A stretch of 64,000 bases of DNA, taken from the NCBI GenBank assembly GCA_964020085.1, contig OZ026606.1, positions 9,184,683 through 9,248,682 of the forward strand, given 5' to 3'. The notes under the pieces were generated by a model. It saw only the letters and a program-made list of their open reading frames with translations, was not told the origin of the DNA and did no database searches. The translations under genes and the position numbers were made by a program. Positions 1 through 10,938 of the stretch are shown here, in pieces (the stretch's first letter is position 1; each line of letters starts with the position of its first letter). The stretch is from Micromussa lordhowensis (Eukaryota > Cnidaria > Anthozoa > Scleractinia > Lobophylliidae).

Positions 1-284
1 AAACTGGAAACGTATCCCCCGAACCATTGCAGTGCCACGATCCCTCCGGGGTTTAGAGGGCCTCTAGTTACAAAATAATAATGATTTATAAAAGAAACAA
101 AAGTTAATCGGACTGATGCAGGCCTAGAATGCCTCACCACGTGATGAACGGACACTTTATGGACAACCTGCTACCCATCATGCCTTACACCAATCGTACC
201 CAGACCCTTCTGCTCTCGTGCCGTAGAAATATCAATTTCTGTCTTATTCGCACGCTCAACCGTCAGAAATTATATTTTATAGTC
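1..284. other. no gene seen
   Basis: AT-rich sequence with only short unsupported open frames. I see no splice-bounded coding exon or recognisable repeat before the minisatellite that follows. Confidence 0.4.
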
Positions 285-880
285 TCGCCCCATTCTCTTG
301 GCTTACTTTTTGCCTCAGTCTCTCACTTTCTACAACCCCTTATATATTATTGACTTACCTTTTGCATATCTTCATTTCTTTTGCCCTCTCCTCCCTCTTA
401 TAATCCCACTCCATTCTCCTTACTTACTTTTTGTTTCGCCTTCTCTTCCCTCTTATAGTCTTGTACCATTCATTTGGTTTCCTTTTTGCCTCTCTTCAGT
501 TTCTTTTGCCCTCTTCAGTTTCTCTTCAGTTTATCGTCAGTTTCTTTCCCCTATTCCTCCTTGTAATAGTCTCACCCCCATTCTTTTGGTTTACTTTTTG
601 CCTATCCTCAGTTTTGTTTTGGCCCTCTCTTCTCTCTTATCGTCTCGCACTATTCTCTTGGCTTTCTTTTGCCTCCCATCAATTTCTTTCGCCTTTTTCT
701 ACCTCTTATAGTATCGTCCCGTTCTTTCGGCTTACTTCTTGCCTCTCATCAGTTTCTTTCGTCTTCTCTTCCCTCTTATAGACTCGCGCCAATCTCTTGG
801 CTTTCTTTTGCCTGTCATAAATTTATTTCGCCTTCTCCTGCCTCTTATGGTCTCGCCGCCGCATTCTCTTAGCTAACCGA
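285..880 (+). repeat. pyrimidine-rich minisatellite, unit about 70 bp
   Basis: A degenerate tandem repeat, strongly C/T-rich on the plus strand. Each unit has a block like TTATAGTCTCGCCCC, then ATTCTCTTGGCTT, then TTTTGCCTCTC and CAGTTTCTTTCGCC. The CTTGG-like landmark recurs near 293, 468, 580, 650, 719, 789 and 862, so the later units are spaced 69-73 bp. Long open frames on both strands here are by-products of the biased composition. A detached related stretch lies at about 1318-1470. Confidence 0.75.
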
Positions 881-1136
881 GTTGCCGCTCATCAGTTTTT
901 TTCACATTCTTCCCCCTCTTATCAAACTCATTTAAAATAATTCATCAAGTTAAAAGCAAAGAAAATCACAGCTTGTGAACCCGGTCTTAATAAGCATAGA
1001 TTTTGATGATTTTACGTCTTCGTTTACTCCTTAGTTTTTGTTTCGATTGAGAAGATATATATCAGACACTCGAGACAGTGTTTCATCGGCTATCCAAACG
1101 CCTCGAATTTCGTCAAAAATACTCCGCTGCGCGTCT

Positions 1137-1235
1137 TAATAATAATAATAATAATAATAATAATATTAACATATTTAATCAGGGTAAACCCGTCAGCAAA
1201 TGCTGTTATCAAGGGGTGCCCTGAACAACTAAAAA
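1137..1235 (-). mobile_element. 3' tail of a non-LTR retrotransposon (LINE)
   Basis: Read on the minus strand, this carries the block CAGGGCACCCCTTGATAACA, then GCTGACGGGTTTACCCTG, ending in an (ATT)n run. The same tail follows a reverse-transcriptase C-terminal relic at 28880-29330 on the plus strand, which identifies it. No coding part remains here, so it is a 5'-truncated copy. Confidence 0.65.
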
Positions 1236-1761
1236 TAGCTCTTTTCTCGGTGTAATTAACTCTCTTCTTGGTGTTTGGTTATCCCGACGAAACACTTTCA
1301 CTCGTGTTTGATATATTTCTTATGGTCTCGTCCCATTCTCTTGGTTAACCTTTTGCCTCCCGTCCGTTTTTTTTGCTCTCTCCTCCTTCTCATAGTCTCG
1401 CCCATTGTCTTGGCTTCAATTTCCTTCGCCTTATCCTCCCTTTTCTGGTCTCGCTCTAAGGCTTGCTTCACAATATTTTGTTGCTCCAAGGTGCCATGGT
1501 CTTTCCTCCATCGTCTTAGTTTTGGCCTATTCCTTGACATTTCCTTGCATAAGATATACTTAAACAAAAAAATGAATGTTCCCTGACTGTTATCGTTTTC
1601 CACCCAAAGAATTGAGTTTGACTTTTGTAGCTTTCACACACAAATAGCCCATGTAGCTCACTTTTTTTCTCTACCTGATAGCAAGTTAACATTCAGGTTT
1701 TCTCCTAACCGAAAGTGCCTGCTATTCTAAACAAATTCGTATCGAAAGAAATCGTAAAATT

Positions 1762-1904
1762 CATCCTCGAGAGACCCAGGAGCAGTTTGTTTGGGCAGGA
1801 GGAAATAAATCGGGCAAAAATTGAAGTGTCGAAGATTAACCTTCGATTTTTGCCCGATTTATTTTCTTCCACCCCAACTACCTGCCCTTGGGTCTCCGAG
1901 GATG
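1762..1904. mobile_element. palindromic MITE with GAGACCCAGG termini
   Basis: A nearly complete hairpin. The left end reads CATCCTCGAGAGACCCAGG and the right end is its imperfect reverse complement (CCTGCCCTTGGGTCTCCGAGGATG). The inner arms pair around a centre near 1833. A second element with the same termini lies at 7454-7635. Isolated single ends of this type occur near 4832 and 19388. It has no coding capacity, so it would be non-autonomous. Confidence 0.75.
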
Positions 1905-2151
1905 GCCAAAACAGAAAGCCGCCAATTTGAAACTGTACTTGGGAGCCAGGCCGTGTTTATATGACGTAATTCCGTCCGACTCGAAATTGGCGGGAAGGAG
2001 AAAAACCTGCAACTAACATTGCATCCTTCACAAGGTCAGCAAAATGTATTTCTTCCAAGCGATTATCCACTTCACTATCTTCACTGCTATCATTTTAGGG
2101 GTTTGGAGCATGTTTGGCTAAAAGTAATACGGCTCAAGACTATCCATTTAA

Positions 2152-2432
2152 GAAATTTACGTCAGTTTTTCATGCGTCTGTCCTGTAATTGGTCATGCAT
2201 TTCGTCATAACATTGTGTAAAGTAGCTGTGGATCCGCAGACTACTTTGACAATTACAATGTTATGACGAAATTTATTGTCAAAAACAGGACAGACGCATG
2301 TGAAACTGACGTCAATTCGTTTTTTTACGATAACAAATTGTCCGCTATCGCTCGTTGACGCATCGCATAAATTATAAATTCATGTGTCTGTTAGCCAATG
2401 AGCGCGCGAGAATTTCTGCAGTTGTCGTAAAA
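2152..2432 (+). mobile_element. MITE family A, copy 1
   Basis: The first half is a hairpin: TGACGTCAGTTTTTCATGCG-type end, then CTGTCCTG, then a centre at GTGGATCCGC, then the inverse. It is followed by a tail beginning TTTTACGATAACAAA and ending at CCAATGAGCGCGCGAGAATTTCTGCAG with GTCGTAAAA. Other copies are at 17764-18092 (inverted), 27349-27610 and 27936-28238. The ACGATAAC motif recurs in inverse at the outer end. Confidence 0.8.
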
Positions 2433-2930
2433 CATCCCGTTGCATACAGCTGCTAAGTCCGCAGTACAAGCGGCAGTCAAAACCAAACTGTCCTACCGAA
2501 ACGACACAATAATAGTCTTTTTCTTCCCTGCTAACATAATTGCTATTGTTGCTTTGACCCCTTGTAATAATTAACTTGAGAATTCTGGGTTTAATTTGAT
2601 GAGGAACTACATATTTTTTTTCTGAATAACACAACTATTATCCCACCTGCCGACATTCGACGAACTACGGGCGAGTTGCAGGACGTTTGGGCCAATTTAG
2701 AAGCTTGGACTTTTTACAATCTGATATGGTTTCTGGAATTATGTTCTCGTAAATATTTGATGCCGTCTCCAGTGAGAAAATTTGCCCGACTTCAATGCTT
2801 TCCCTGTTTACATACATTGAATATTCAGGACAGCAGAGTTTTTTTCCGCCTGTTGAGTCCTGATTGGTCAATTCATATTTCAGGCGTGCTAGCCGTATGC
2901 AAGGCCAGAGTGGTTTGGTTTGGAGGAGCA

Positions 2931-3170
2931 GGGGTGGCGCAGTGCAGTTGGATTCCCGGACCCGGCGTCATATGTGGGTTGAGTTTGTTGTTGGTTCTCG
3001 CCTTGCTCCGAGGGTTTTTCTCGGGTTCTCCGGTTTTCCTCCCTCCTCAAAAACCAACATTTTTAAATTCTAATTCGATCGGGAATTCGAGGGCAACGGG
3101 TTTATCAGTCGAAGACTGTTGTGTGTCACCCTCGTTAAACAAAGTTGATTTATTTATTTATTTGATTTAC
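2931..3170 (+). mobile_element. tRNA-derived SINE, internally deleted head
   Basis: It starts with a box-A-like GGGGTGGCGCAGTGCAG and jumps almost directly to a box-B-like GGATTCCCGGACCCGGCG. The usual tRNA-like sequence between the boxes is therefore missing. The body continues as GTGGGTTGAGTTTGTTGTTGG and TCCTCAAAAACCAACATTT, and ends in a TTTA-repeat stretch. The body matches what I recall of a widespread cnidarian SINE, but this is from memory and was not searched. Confidence 0.6.
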
Positions 3171-3825
3171 TTAAAAGGCTTGTCGCAAGCCATTTGGACA
3201 AAATCTCTTGGTCGTAATGACGTCACGAAAACGCGGCCTGGCTGCTGAGTACTGTTCAAAATGGCGGCAACGACGTCGAAATTTGAGCTTCTTTGGAGAC
3301 GAATTTGATAAGAAAAATTTCAACTTTTAAGGCTGAAATTTCGGTGAGTTGCTTAACTGCAAGGCCGGTTTTTATTTGCGTTGACAAAAATATACGCTTT
3401 TTGGAGTGACTTTAACGGGCTTAACAAGCTGGATCGAATGTTGCTTTATTCTTCGGATTATCCTCATATATAAGCTTTATAGATATATGCATGCTTCAAA
3501 GGTATATAAACACCACTGAAATGGATAAGAAGGAATATGTTTGTCTGAAATCGGGTTTGTTTTGAAAAATATCTGTAAGACAGGCATATTAGTCTTTGGA
3601 CAAGGTTTTAAAAAGGACAATGAGCAAAGAAAAAGGAAAAGAAAATGAGTTTCTCTTCAGGGTGTATAAAGAGCAAGAATGTAAGTAACGCCTTTTCCAT
3701 TTTCACTAATGACATCGACAACCCATGTTTGTGCACGGCTTTAATTTCATTTTCTATGACATTTGTGCACCTTTCTAACCCAACAACATTTCTTTCCCGT
3801 TTGAAATATCATTAGGTGCGTCCAG

Positions 3826-5355
3826 TTAAATGTTCAGCAGCTTTGTAGGGTTTCCACGTTGCTTTGCGCAGGCGGGGTGGCACCAGGAAGGAGGATTTTT
3901 CTCCCAGTAAAACTTGCCAGCCGTACGAACAGCTTTGTAGTACAAGTTTGCACCAAACGATTTACACCTCTTCACTTTATCAGCCAGCTTCTTCAGCAAA
4001 TTGGCCGCCGAAGAAAAGAAGAAGCGTTTCCTTTTCACGGATTCCTCGCACAGTTTGTACATGTCGCGTTTAAACGCGTCGTCACACTGAATTTGTTTCC
4101 ATCCATAGTGCTCACCCTGTGAACAGTGCTGATAGTTAGTTATAAAATAACTGAGCTACTACGCGCGCTCTCATTGGTCGATAGGTGTGTTTAGATGAAA
4201 GTTTGTAGAGACGGTTGTGACGTTTAGGTTCGCGCGTATTTTTGAGAATTATTTTATTAAAGCACCAGAGAACTTTTTCCGTGTTTACATAGCCTCATCT
4301 AAACACTCGGTGGGGTTGGGAGAATTAGCGAAAGTTATGCAAACCCGAGACGTAGTCGAATTTTTTGCATAACTGTCTCGAATTCTTCCAACCCTCTTCG
4401 TGTAAAGATGATGCTATGTAAACACGGAAATGGTCCCTTCACACTACGCCGGAGAATTTGAAAACGCGCAAATCACCGGTCATTTTAGATTTGAGTTTGC
4501 AGACAACATGGGCAGGGAAATCACGTGGTTATCTTGATGTTATCGTTTTCGAGAAGCTCCTTCTTCAAAATGCCGGGCGATTGCATATTCCTCCAGTTTA
4601 AGGAACGTGTCTGAAAAGCTCCGTAGGCTTAACCGAAAAAAAAAGCTAGCGTTTTCATATTTTTCCAGCGTAGTGTTGACTTTGCCTAAACTATTGTTCT
4701 TCGATTATCCGCAAAGCTGGATTAAGGCGGGGGTAAACATGAATAGGCGTGAAATTTGAAGTGATATAAAAAAGGAAATTGTTAGGATTAAGATGGGTTG
4801 GAAACACTACCACACAGTTGACCCGCGCAAAAGAGAGACCCAGGTTGCTAGGGGACTGTTTGGTATCCGTCTACTAATTCTTCACTTCAAATTTCAATTT
4901 TCCAAATCCATTCATATTTTCCTCAATTTAACCTATCCTTTGAGAAAAACAATATCTCTTTCCCAAAATGCCCAAAAATCACCCAAAAATTAACACAAAA
5001 CCGCCAAACAGTGGTTAATGAGATGAGCAGAGAGATTTAGTGTCGCTTGAAAAGTGACCGAGATATTCGCAGAAAGGCTGTGTTAAGCGACCTCAAAACA
5101 GCCTTCACGTTTACCCCCGCCTTAAGAACAAAACAATATTACACAAATCAGCAAACTCATGCCAAATCTTACACAGCTATAACAGACATCATGTTTGATG
5201 CAGGCTGGAGTAAAAGTCTTCTTGTAAATGAACGGAAGGTCAAGCGGCACGCTGCAGCCGTTAGTCTCTATATGGCAGTTGGACTGTGACGTCACTTCCG
5301 GGCTCATGGACAGGATCAACAGGAAGATGGTGAAGAGAATTGGTACCATTTTCAT
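3826..5355 (-). CDS. conodipine-like secreted phospholipase A2-like protein
   Basis: Two coding exons, 5355-5173 and 4116-3826, joined in phase 0 across a 1056-bp intron (GTAAGA donor, CACAG acceptor). They give about 157 residues. The first methionine follows a TATA box at normal distance. It opens a hydrophobic signal peptide of roughly 25 residues ending near VTSQ. The mature part carries the secreted-PLA2 signature CIKHDVC (His-Asp catalytic pair between cysteines) at the end of exon 1. Exon 2 starts with an HYGW motif, then a cysteine/aspartate helix region and a Cys-containing basic C-terminus. This fits the conodipine-type sPLA2-like family, known from cone-snail venom and widespread in cnidarians. 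Expected role: secreted, calcium-dependent lipid hydrolysis; whether venom, digestion or immunity is unknown. Decayed relatives lie at 9612-9906 and 15661-15853. Confidence 0.8.
4279..4427. mobile_element. hairpin MITE in the PLA2-like intron
   Basis: Terminal inverted repeats CCGTGTTTACATAG and CTATGTAAACACGG bound imperfect arms (CATCTAAACACTCGG... against ...CTTCGTGTAAAGATG) that meet near 4353. It has no coding capacity. It lies wholly inside the intron of the PLA2-like gene. Confidence 0.7.
4722..5125. mobile_element. TTAA-bounded MITE in the PLA2-like intron
   Basis: A 404-bp element with 22-bp terminal inverted repeats that differ at one position: TTAAGGCGGGGGTAAACATG at the left and its inverse at 5104-5125. 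Both ends carry TTAA, the target site used by piggyBac-type transposases, so it may be a non-autonomous piggyBac-like element. No transposase is present. Its right end lies only 47 bp from the intron's 5' splice site. Confidence 0.65.
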
Positions 5356-5438
5356 TTTGACTCTATTAAGAGATGAAAGAAAATGCCGATAATAAAACAA
5401 AATAAAATTCTTATCTTGGCGCCGCTGTGTAATATCTT

Positions 5439-5447
5439 CTTTATATA
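5439..5447 (-). promoter_or_regulatory. TATA box of the PLA2-like gene
   Basis: TATATAAAG on the minus strand, 84 bp upstream of the chosen ATG. This leaves room for a start site about 30 bp downstream and a short 5' UTR without an intervening ATG in good context. Confidence 0.5.
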
Positions 5448-5449
5448 AC

Positions 5450-7453
5450 AGTTCTCGAGACCTTTAATCCACTTCCTCCTTCAACTCATTTTAACATCAC
5501 ATTAATGATATTTTGTGATAATCGAGCCCAATAGCTGTTTGTTTATGGAAAAGGATGAACACAGCAGAATTCAAGTTAAAAAAGAAATAAATTAAATAAA
5601 TGATCTGATAGCCGACTTTCTGTAGAGTCTGTAACGCTTATGAGTAACAGAACACACAAATCAAACTTCATGATCAAAGCCATCGGACAGTTTTGAATAG
5701 AAAAGAACATTTTTCATTGTAATAAGCCAATACTTGGTTTCAACAATGATAAAAATCTTCAATTTTGTCTCGATTGTTCGCCTCTTCAAATCAAAGAAGA
5801 GTTAGAAATACTAATGTTTTATTATACCAGGATACGACATTCAACGATGGTCTATGAATATAAGAAAAGCGCATTTCCACTCCCTCAGTTACTTTGTCCC
5901 AACTTTCTTTTCAACTTCTTAAGGCTTTCTTCGTGCTTTTTGTATGAGACCTCGTTTCTTGTATTGTTCCATAAAATTCTACATTTAAATTCATTGTAAA
6001 TCCATCTGGCGCTATTTGATATAGCAGATTAAATGCCTTTCACCTAACTTGTGCAGTAGAGGGTGTCTTTTGGTATCACCGCTGAGTTTAGCTTTCAAAC
6101 GAATTCCTCCTAATCAAAGTGGCCAGACAATCTCATATCTCATATCTTTTGGTACACTGCGAAGAAACTAAATTTTTCCTCACGATTCAACTGCTTCCAA
6201 GTAACCTGTTTAAAAATGCCAACTGATCATGTATGACTTGGGCTGGGAGTATTAGTACAAACTTCAAATTGTCAAAGTCTCTTATTTTACACCTTCTGTT
6301 AATCTGTTAAGTACCCTGCAACTTCTGTTAGTTCTTTTTTAGTGATCGAAGACAATTCGTGGCTAAAAAAAGAAAATAAAATGTTCATCCGCGGGACACA
6401 ATATCGGTGATATTCCTGTACTTTTGGTCAATACAGTGCTAAAATTGTAACTGATGAGTACTTCCGATCATACACAAGATCTCCTACAAATGAATTGCAA
6501 AGGTAGATCAAATCAGTTCGAATTACTTTTTAGCGTGGGGAGTTCTAACACATAACTCAAGAATTTGAAAAGTTATAGTCTACTTGAGTTATTCAAATTG
6601 ACCGGCATCATATCCTTACACACTCGCAAATCATTATAACTTCAGAGGATTTTTCACAAAACTGAACCAATATATTTGGGTTTTCATCATTAAATTGACG
6701 TTTGAAGGTTTTTTGCTCGAGATAGTGCTCCCATTTAGAGCTTGTATTGCCTAACGCCAAATCTTTGCTTACCTCAGCGCACACTGCAAAAATAAATTTC
6801 TCTTGTTACAAATTTTACATGCTTTCTTGCCAATGCAATTTCTGTAAACCTTTAAATTAAAGGCAACTTTAAAATCGTGTATACATACTTATCTTCGAAT
6901 TCTTCAGAGCTCCTCGAGATCTTCAACCTTTGGAAAGCAGTCACTCAAAAGCGGGCGACGTAGCGAGATAAACGAACTCGTTTTATATTTCAGGGTTAAC
7001 AATTGAACGATATGACCCATGTCTCTCACTGGTTAATGGCCTGTGATAACTTCCATCACTAGTGAGCCTCGAGTCTCTAGTAGCACTTCAAATATCAGCT
7101 GCGTGCTATACCACTTACAATGATATAGAGCCACTTTAAACGATAAACGGTGCTCATCGCATAAACAAATTCCGAAAAAAATTAAATGTTTGACAGCTGC
7201 ACTTGTCAAATCGTTTCGTGATCATTTTTTATCCGGCATCCAAAAGAGAAAAACGCATGTTACTAAACAGTCTTTTGGCAACAGGTTGTTCATCACTTAT
7301 AAATACTGTAAAACGATAAAAAAGTTGTTTCGATTGAATAAAAAAGATAATTTTTTCGATTGTTCTTGTCTCAAATAAAGCCATCAAAAATTAAGTTTCA
7401 AAAATGGGTTGGACACTTGGAATAATAGCCGTTACGGACCGTACGGTTAACCT
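5450..7453. other. no gene seen
   Basis: About 2 kb of AT-rich sequence upstream of the PLA2-like gene. Open frames are short, lack family signatures and lack convincing splice pairs. I found no clear palindromic element. Confidence 0.4.
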
Positions 7454-7635
7454 CATCGTCGGAGACCCAGGGGCAGCTAGTCGGGACGATGCAATACTTT
7501 CGGACGACGCGATATTTTTGGGCGAAAGTTTACATCAAGAGTGGGAGAGTCCCTCTTCCGCTCTTGATGTAAACTTTCGCCCGAAAATATCGCATCGTCC
7601 CGATTAGCTGCCCTTGTGTCTCCGTTCCGAGGATG
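7454..7635. mobile_element. palindromic MITE with GAGACCCAGG termini, second copy
   Basis: Left end CATCGTCGGAGACCCAGGGG with GCAGCTA; right end TAGCTGCCCTTGTGTCTCCG and GAGGATG. Long inner arms (CGGGCGAAAGTTTACATC-type) pair around a centre near 7549. The termini match the element at 1762-1904, but the interior differs. Confidence 0.75.
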
Positions 7636-7639
7636 GGTT

Positions 7640-9600
7640 AGCCTTTATCCTAATGTACTGACTTACAACTCCCTCCACAAGCTTGCCGTGCAAGTGGAAC
7701 CCCAAGGCCTGTAGCAAGCCAAGTTAGAAGCTTTCCGTCACACATTCTCACCTATTATTCAGACTGTTCTCACCAAGAGTTTATATGTTCTCACCTAGAC
7801 TTATGCTTCCGTGAACTGCGGAGATTTAAACAGCAAACAAGCTATAAGTAAATAAATAGATGTTATCCAAAAAGTGCGAGGTCAGGACATATTAAGACAA
7901 CATTGCTCGATTTTTTTTTTGTTTTGTTCTATTTTTGTTTTGTTCTATTTTTTTTGTCGTACCTCTGTGACAAGCTAGTAAAAAAGTGTTTTAATTCACC
8001 AAATTGACGGCGTGCACGGAGGAGAAAAGTTCCCAAAGGTTTGACTCTGGGAAAATTTGTCTTTTTTGTAACCAGACCTGAAAATTTAGCCCCAAATGAC
8101 AAAATTAATTTCTTGAGTGGTCCATCTAAGGGGTCCTTATTGAAAATTTTTGACCACATATTGAACCAATCAGATTACTAGATAATGTAAATATCGTGTT
8201 TTGAACAAATTTCAATTAGCCGTGGTTGACACAAATCGTGGGTGTTACGAATGGTTTTGCAGCAAGACGATATCACAGACAAATCGTGTTTTTATTAAAG
8301 TTATATATTAGTATTTGCGAAGGCTTTAGTTTGAGGACTCTTTGAAAGCTCAAACAGCACGGAATCACAAACAATCTGGTGAGAATTGGCCCTCTGATAT
8401 AATAATATCCTATGCTAAGTACAAACACTTCTTCGTTCTTCCGAAAAGAGCTATTGCCTACGCTTTGTGGCAAATAAATGGATGACTGTTGTTGTATAAA
8501 CTCTATACAGCGATTGTTAAGTACAACAGAATTGGTCATTTAATTTCAATTCGCTTACCTTAATCGCAGCTTAATTGGAAAAAATTTCCTTATTTTGTAG
8601 TTTGTCAAACATAATTTGTCTCAGGAGAAATAATTTGCATCATAGACAGCATAGATGGTAAATGCCTGAGAATCCAACAGACGAAGGAAATTTAAGCCAA
8701 CGAAAACAACAAACCCCAGGAAATGTTTGCAGGCGATTATGCAACAAGCCGCCATCTTGTAAGTGAATGTCAGCGAAGACCTTGGGAAGGAACTAGTTGG
8801 GAAAAGATGGAGCATGTAGAGGGTAAACTGGGGACGAGTCAGGGAGAGGGTGTTGCTAATTATATATTATGCCTACTACGAGATGTATTGCCGAGACGTG
8901 GTCTACTATGAACATAGTTAACAGAGGGAAATGACTATGAAGCCCGGCAAACAACAAGGGAGCAAACATTAAAAGCAAAGATTAATGTTTGGGGGGTCTA
9001 CGACCGTGTATAATTTTTTGCTTTGCCCTCTTACACTATATTATGAGTTACGCAACCAAATTTAAAATTACGTTTCCATTGGTTAGTTCATACCGTCAGT
9101 CAGAAGAAAACAACTATTGTGTTTTGTGCGCAGTCAGGGCAAAAAAAAAACAAAAAAAACATACGATAAAGAGCAGGTTTCATAACGATTCCAAAAAAAA
9201 AAAAAAAAAAAAAAAAAGGTTTCATAACGATGCCACTCTGTAAACTAGCTATGAACGAGTAATTCACGTGAATTGAACCAACAGACTATCATAATCTCTT
9301 GACTGAATCTAATGTAGCTGGCGTTTTTAATTTTTGGAATTATTTCCTACATTTTTCATAAAATGAAAAGAAAAACAAGAGAGAGAACGACAGCAAATGT
9401 TCTGGAATAGCCGTATTGATTTTTTCGTTTGAGTTATGTCCAGGATAACTTTGACATTCAGGGGTATAATATTCGTTTGCTAGTCTTGTAGGGGATAAAA
9501 AAAAAGACACATGAGTACTAAAAAATCTCCATAGAGCTGTTCATTTTATTTAAGAGACTGCACTATTATTTTACTGCCGGTATTGTTTATCTTTGTTTCT
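7640..9600. other. no gene seen
   Basis: A gene-free stretch with T-rich tracts near 7910-7950 and an uninterrupted A run around 9197-9218. A small open frame with a hydrophobic start at 8755-8621 (minus) is discussed under rejected items. Confidence 0.4.
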
Positions 9601-9611
9601 TGACTGCAGTT

Positions 9612-9906
9612 TTAGCCTCTCAAGACCCTCTTGGGATTACCAAGGCTCTTCGTGCATGCAGCCTGACACCAAACCGGTGATGATTTCTCGAAATTAGCAT
9701 ATGGCCAAAATACATGTAGTAGACCGCGTTGTAATAAACATCTCCGCCAGACTTGCACCGCTTCACCTTGTCCGATGCCACTCCTCTGAGCCAGTTCCAT
9801 AAGCTTGTCAGAATTTTTTTCCTGTGATGCTCAGCTCGCACTCTCTGTACATTTCGTTTTTGAAAGCTGCATCGCATTTTGCTCGAATCCAGCCGTGTAG
9901 TTGACC
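9612..9906 (-). pseudogene. decayed exon 2 of a PLA2-like (conodipine-like) gene
   Basis: On the minus strand a GACAG acceptor precedes sequence clearly homologous to exon 2 of the intact gene at 3826-4116 (LHGW in place of HYGW, a CDAAF helix start, DKVKRCKSGG, and a C-terminal WCQAACTK). The similarity is spread over three reading frames, with an in-frame stop after about 30 codons. The relic is 295 bp against 291 bp in the intact copy, so at least two indels disrupt it. Its probable partner exon is at 15661-15853. Confidence 0.8.
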
Positions 9907-10046
9907 CTGTCGCGGGAAAATGGAATAAGTGTTTCGCTGATTTTGGAGCAATTTTCAATAGCTCGTTACCTGTGAGGTGTCACCGGAATATACAAGTCAA
10001 AAATGGCCGCTGCTCCATTCACAATTTTCTATATATATTTAACAAT

Positions 10047-10112
10047 TTTTCCACAAGCGCGCGCTGGATATTTAACAATTATTCCACAAGCGCGCGCTGG
10101 ATATTTTACAAT
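10047..10112 (+). repeat. short tandem repeat of a MITE end
   Basis: Two adjacent copies of a unit of about 35 bp reading TTCCACAAGCGCGCGCTGG then ATATTT and AACAATTA. The same unit forms the start of the second hairpin at 10412-10530, so these look like duplicated element ends. Confidence 0.6.
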
Positions 10113-10289
10113 TATTATTCAACAAATTGTAACACTATCCAAATATGGTCATGCTCTCGATATCTGTCATCCGTAGGTAACAGATAGCCGGCGGTATACG
10201 TAGCTTCGTACGTGGGAAGAAAAAGTGAAGTGAGAAAATGTCGACAGAGAGATTTAAAAATGTTAGGCTGTTTTGTTATCAATTTGTTG

Positions 10290-10530
10290 AATAATAAAAC
10301 AATTATCCTGCTCAATCTCGCGGAATATCGTCTGATTTTAGCCGACTCGGCCTACGGCCTTGTCGGCTAAGTATCAGACGATATTCCGCGCGATTTCGCA
10401 GGATAATTGTTAATTATTCCACAAGCGCGCGTTGGATATGAGATGGTAGATAGCCATCCAACGAGGCGCATAGCGCCGAGTCGGCTATAGTCATCTCATA
10501 TCCAACAAGGGCGAGTGGAATAATTGTTTA
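10290..10530. mobile_element. double-hairpin MITE
   Basis: Two abutting palindromes. The first (about 10298-10410) folds AACAATTATCCTGC with GCAGGATAATTGTT, with a GCCGACTCGG/TCGGC core. The second (about 10412-10530) folds AATTATTCCACAAGCGCGCG with the inverse ending GAGTGGAATAATTG. Both cores carry CGGCTA-type sequence, suggesting one arose from the other. No coding capacity. Confidence 0.7.
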
Positions 10531-10938
10531 TTAAAAACGCCCCCCAAAAAATATAGCAAACTAAACTTAAAAAAAATAAAAACGCCTCAAAAAAATCACG
10601 CGTACGCTTACCATATTCGTAGAGCATGGTATAATGGCTCGTAGCCCATGATGGCTAAGCCAATGAAAACTCTCGAATTGCATTATCAATGGTCCAGTTT
10701 TTAATAAACATATTTTCTAGGAATATCGAGGCTGAAATTTGCGAATTTTTTAAAAATACTTTAAAAATAAACCCGAGGCTGAGATTTGGAAAAGAATACA
10801 ATTTTATGAGTTGATCAATTGTACTTAAATAGAATACAATTTTCTCTTTTTAACTAAACCGTATAAGTCTTCCTTTCTCTTAAAGACAAAACTAGCGAAA
10901 AAGCAACAAAAACAGCACTAGCCGCATGCTCGATGCTA

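Noticed and set aside
298..872. Several Phe/Ser/Leu-rich ORFs
   Set aside because: By-products of the pyrimidine-rich minisatellite; they overlap in different frames and have no domain.
8621..8755. Small minus-strand ORF starting MAACC with a hydrophobic stretch
   Set aside because: It has a good start context and signal-like text, but only 44 residues, no family match I recognise, no promoter and no splice partner. It may be chance.
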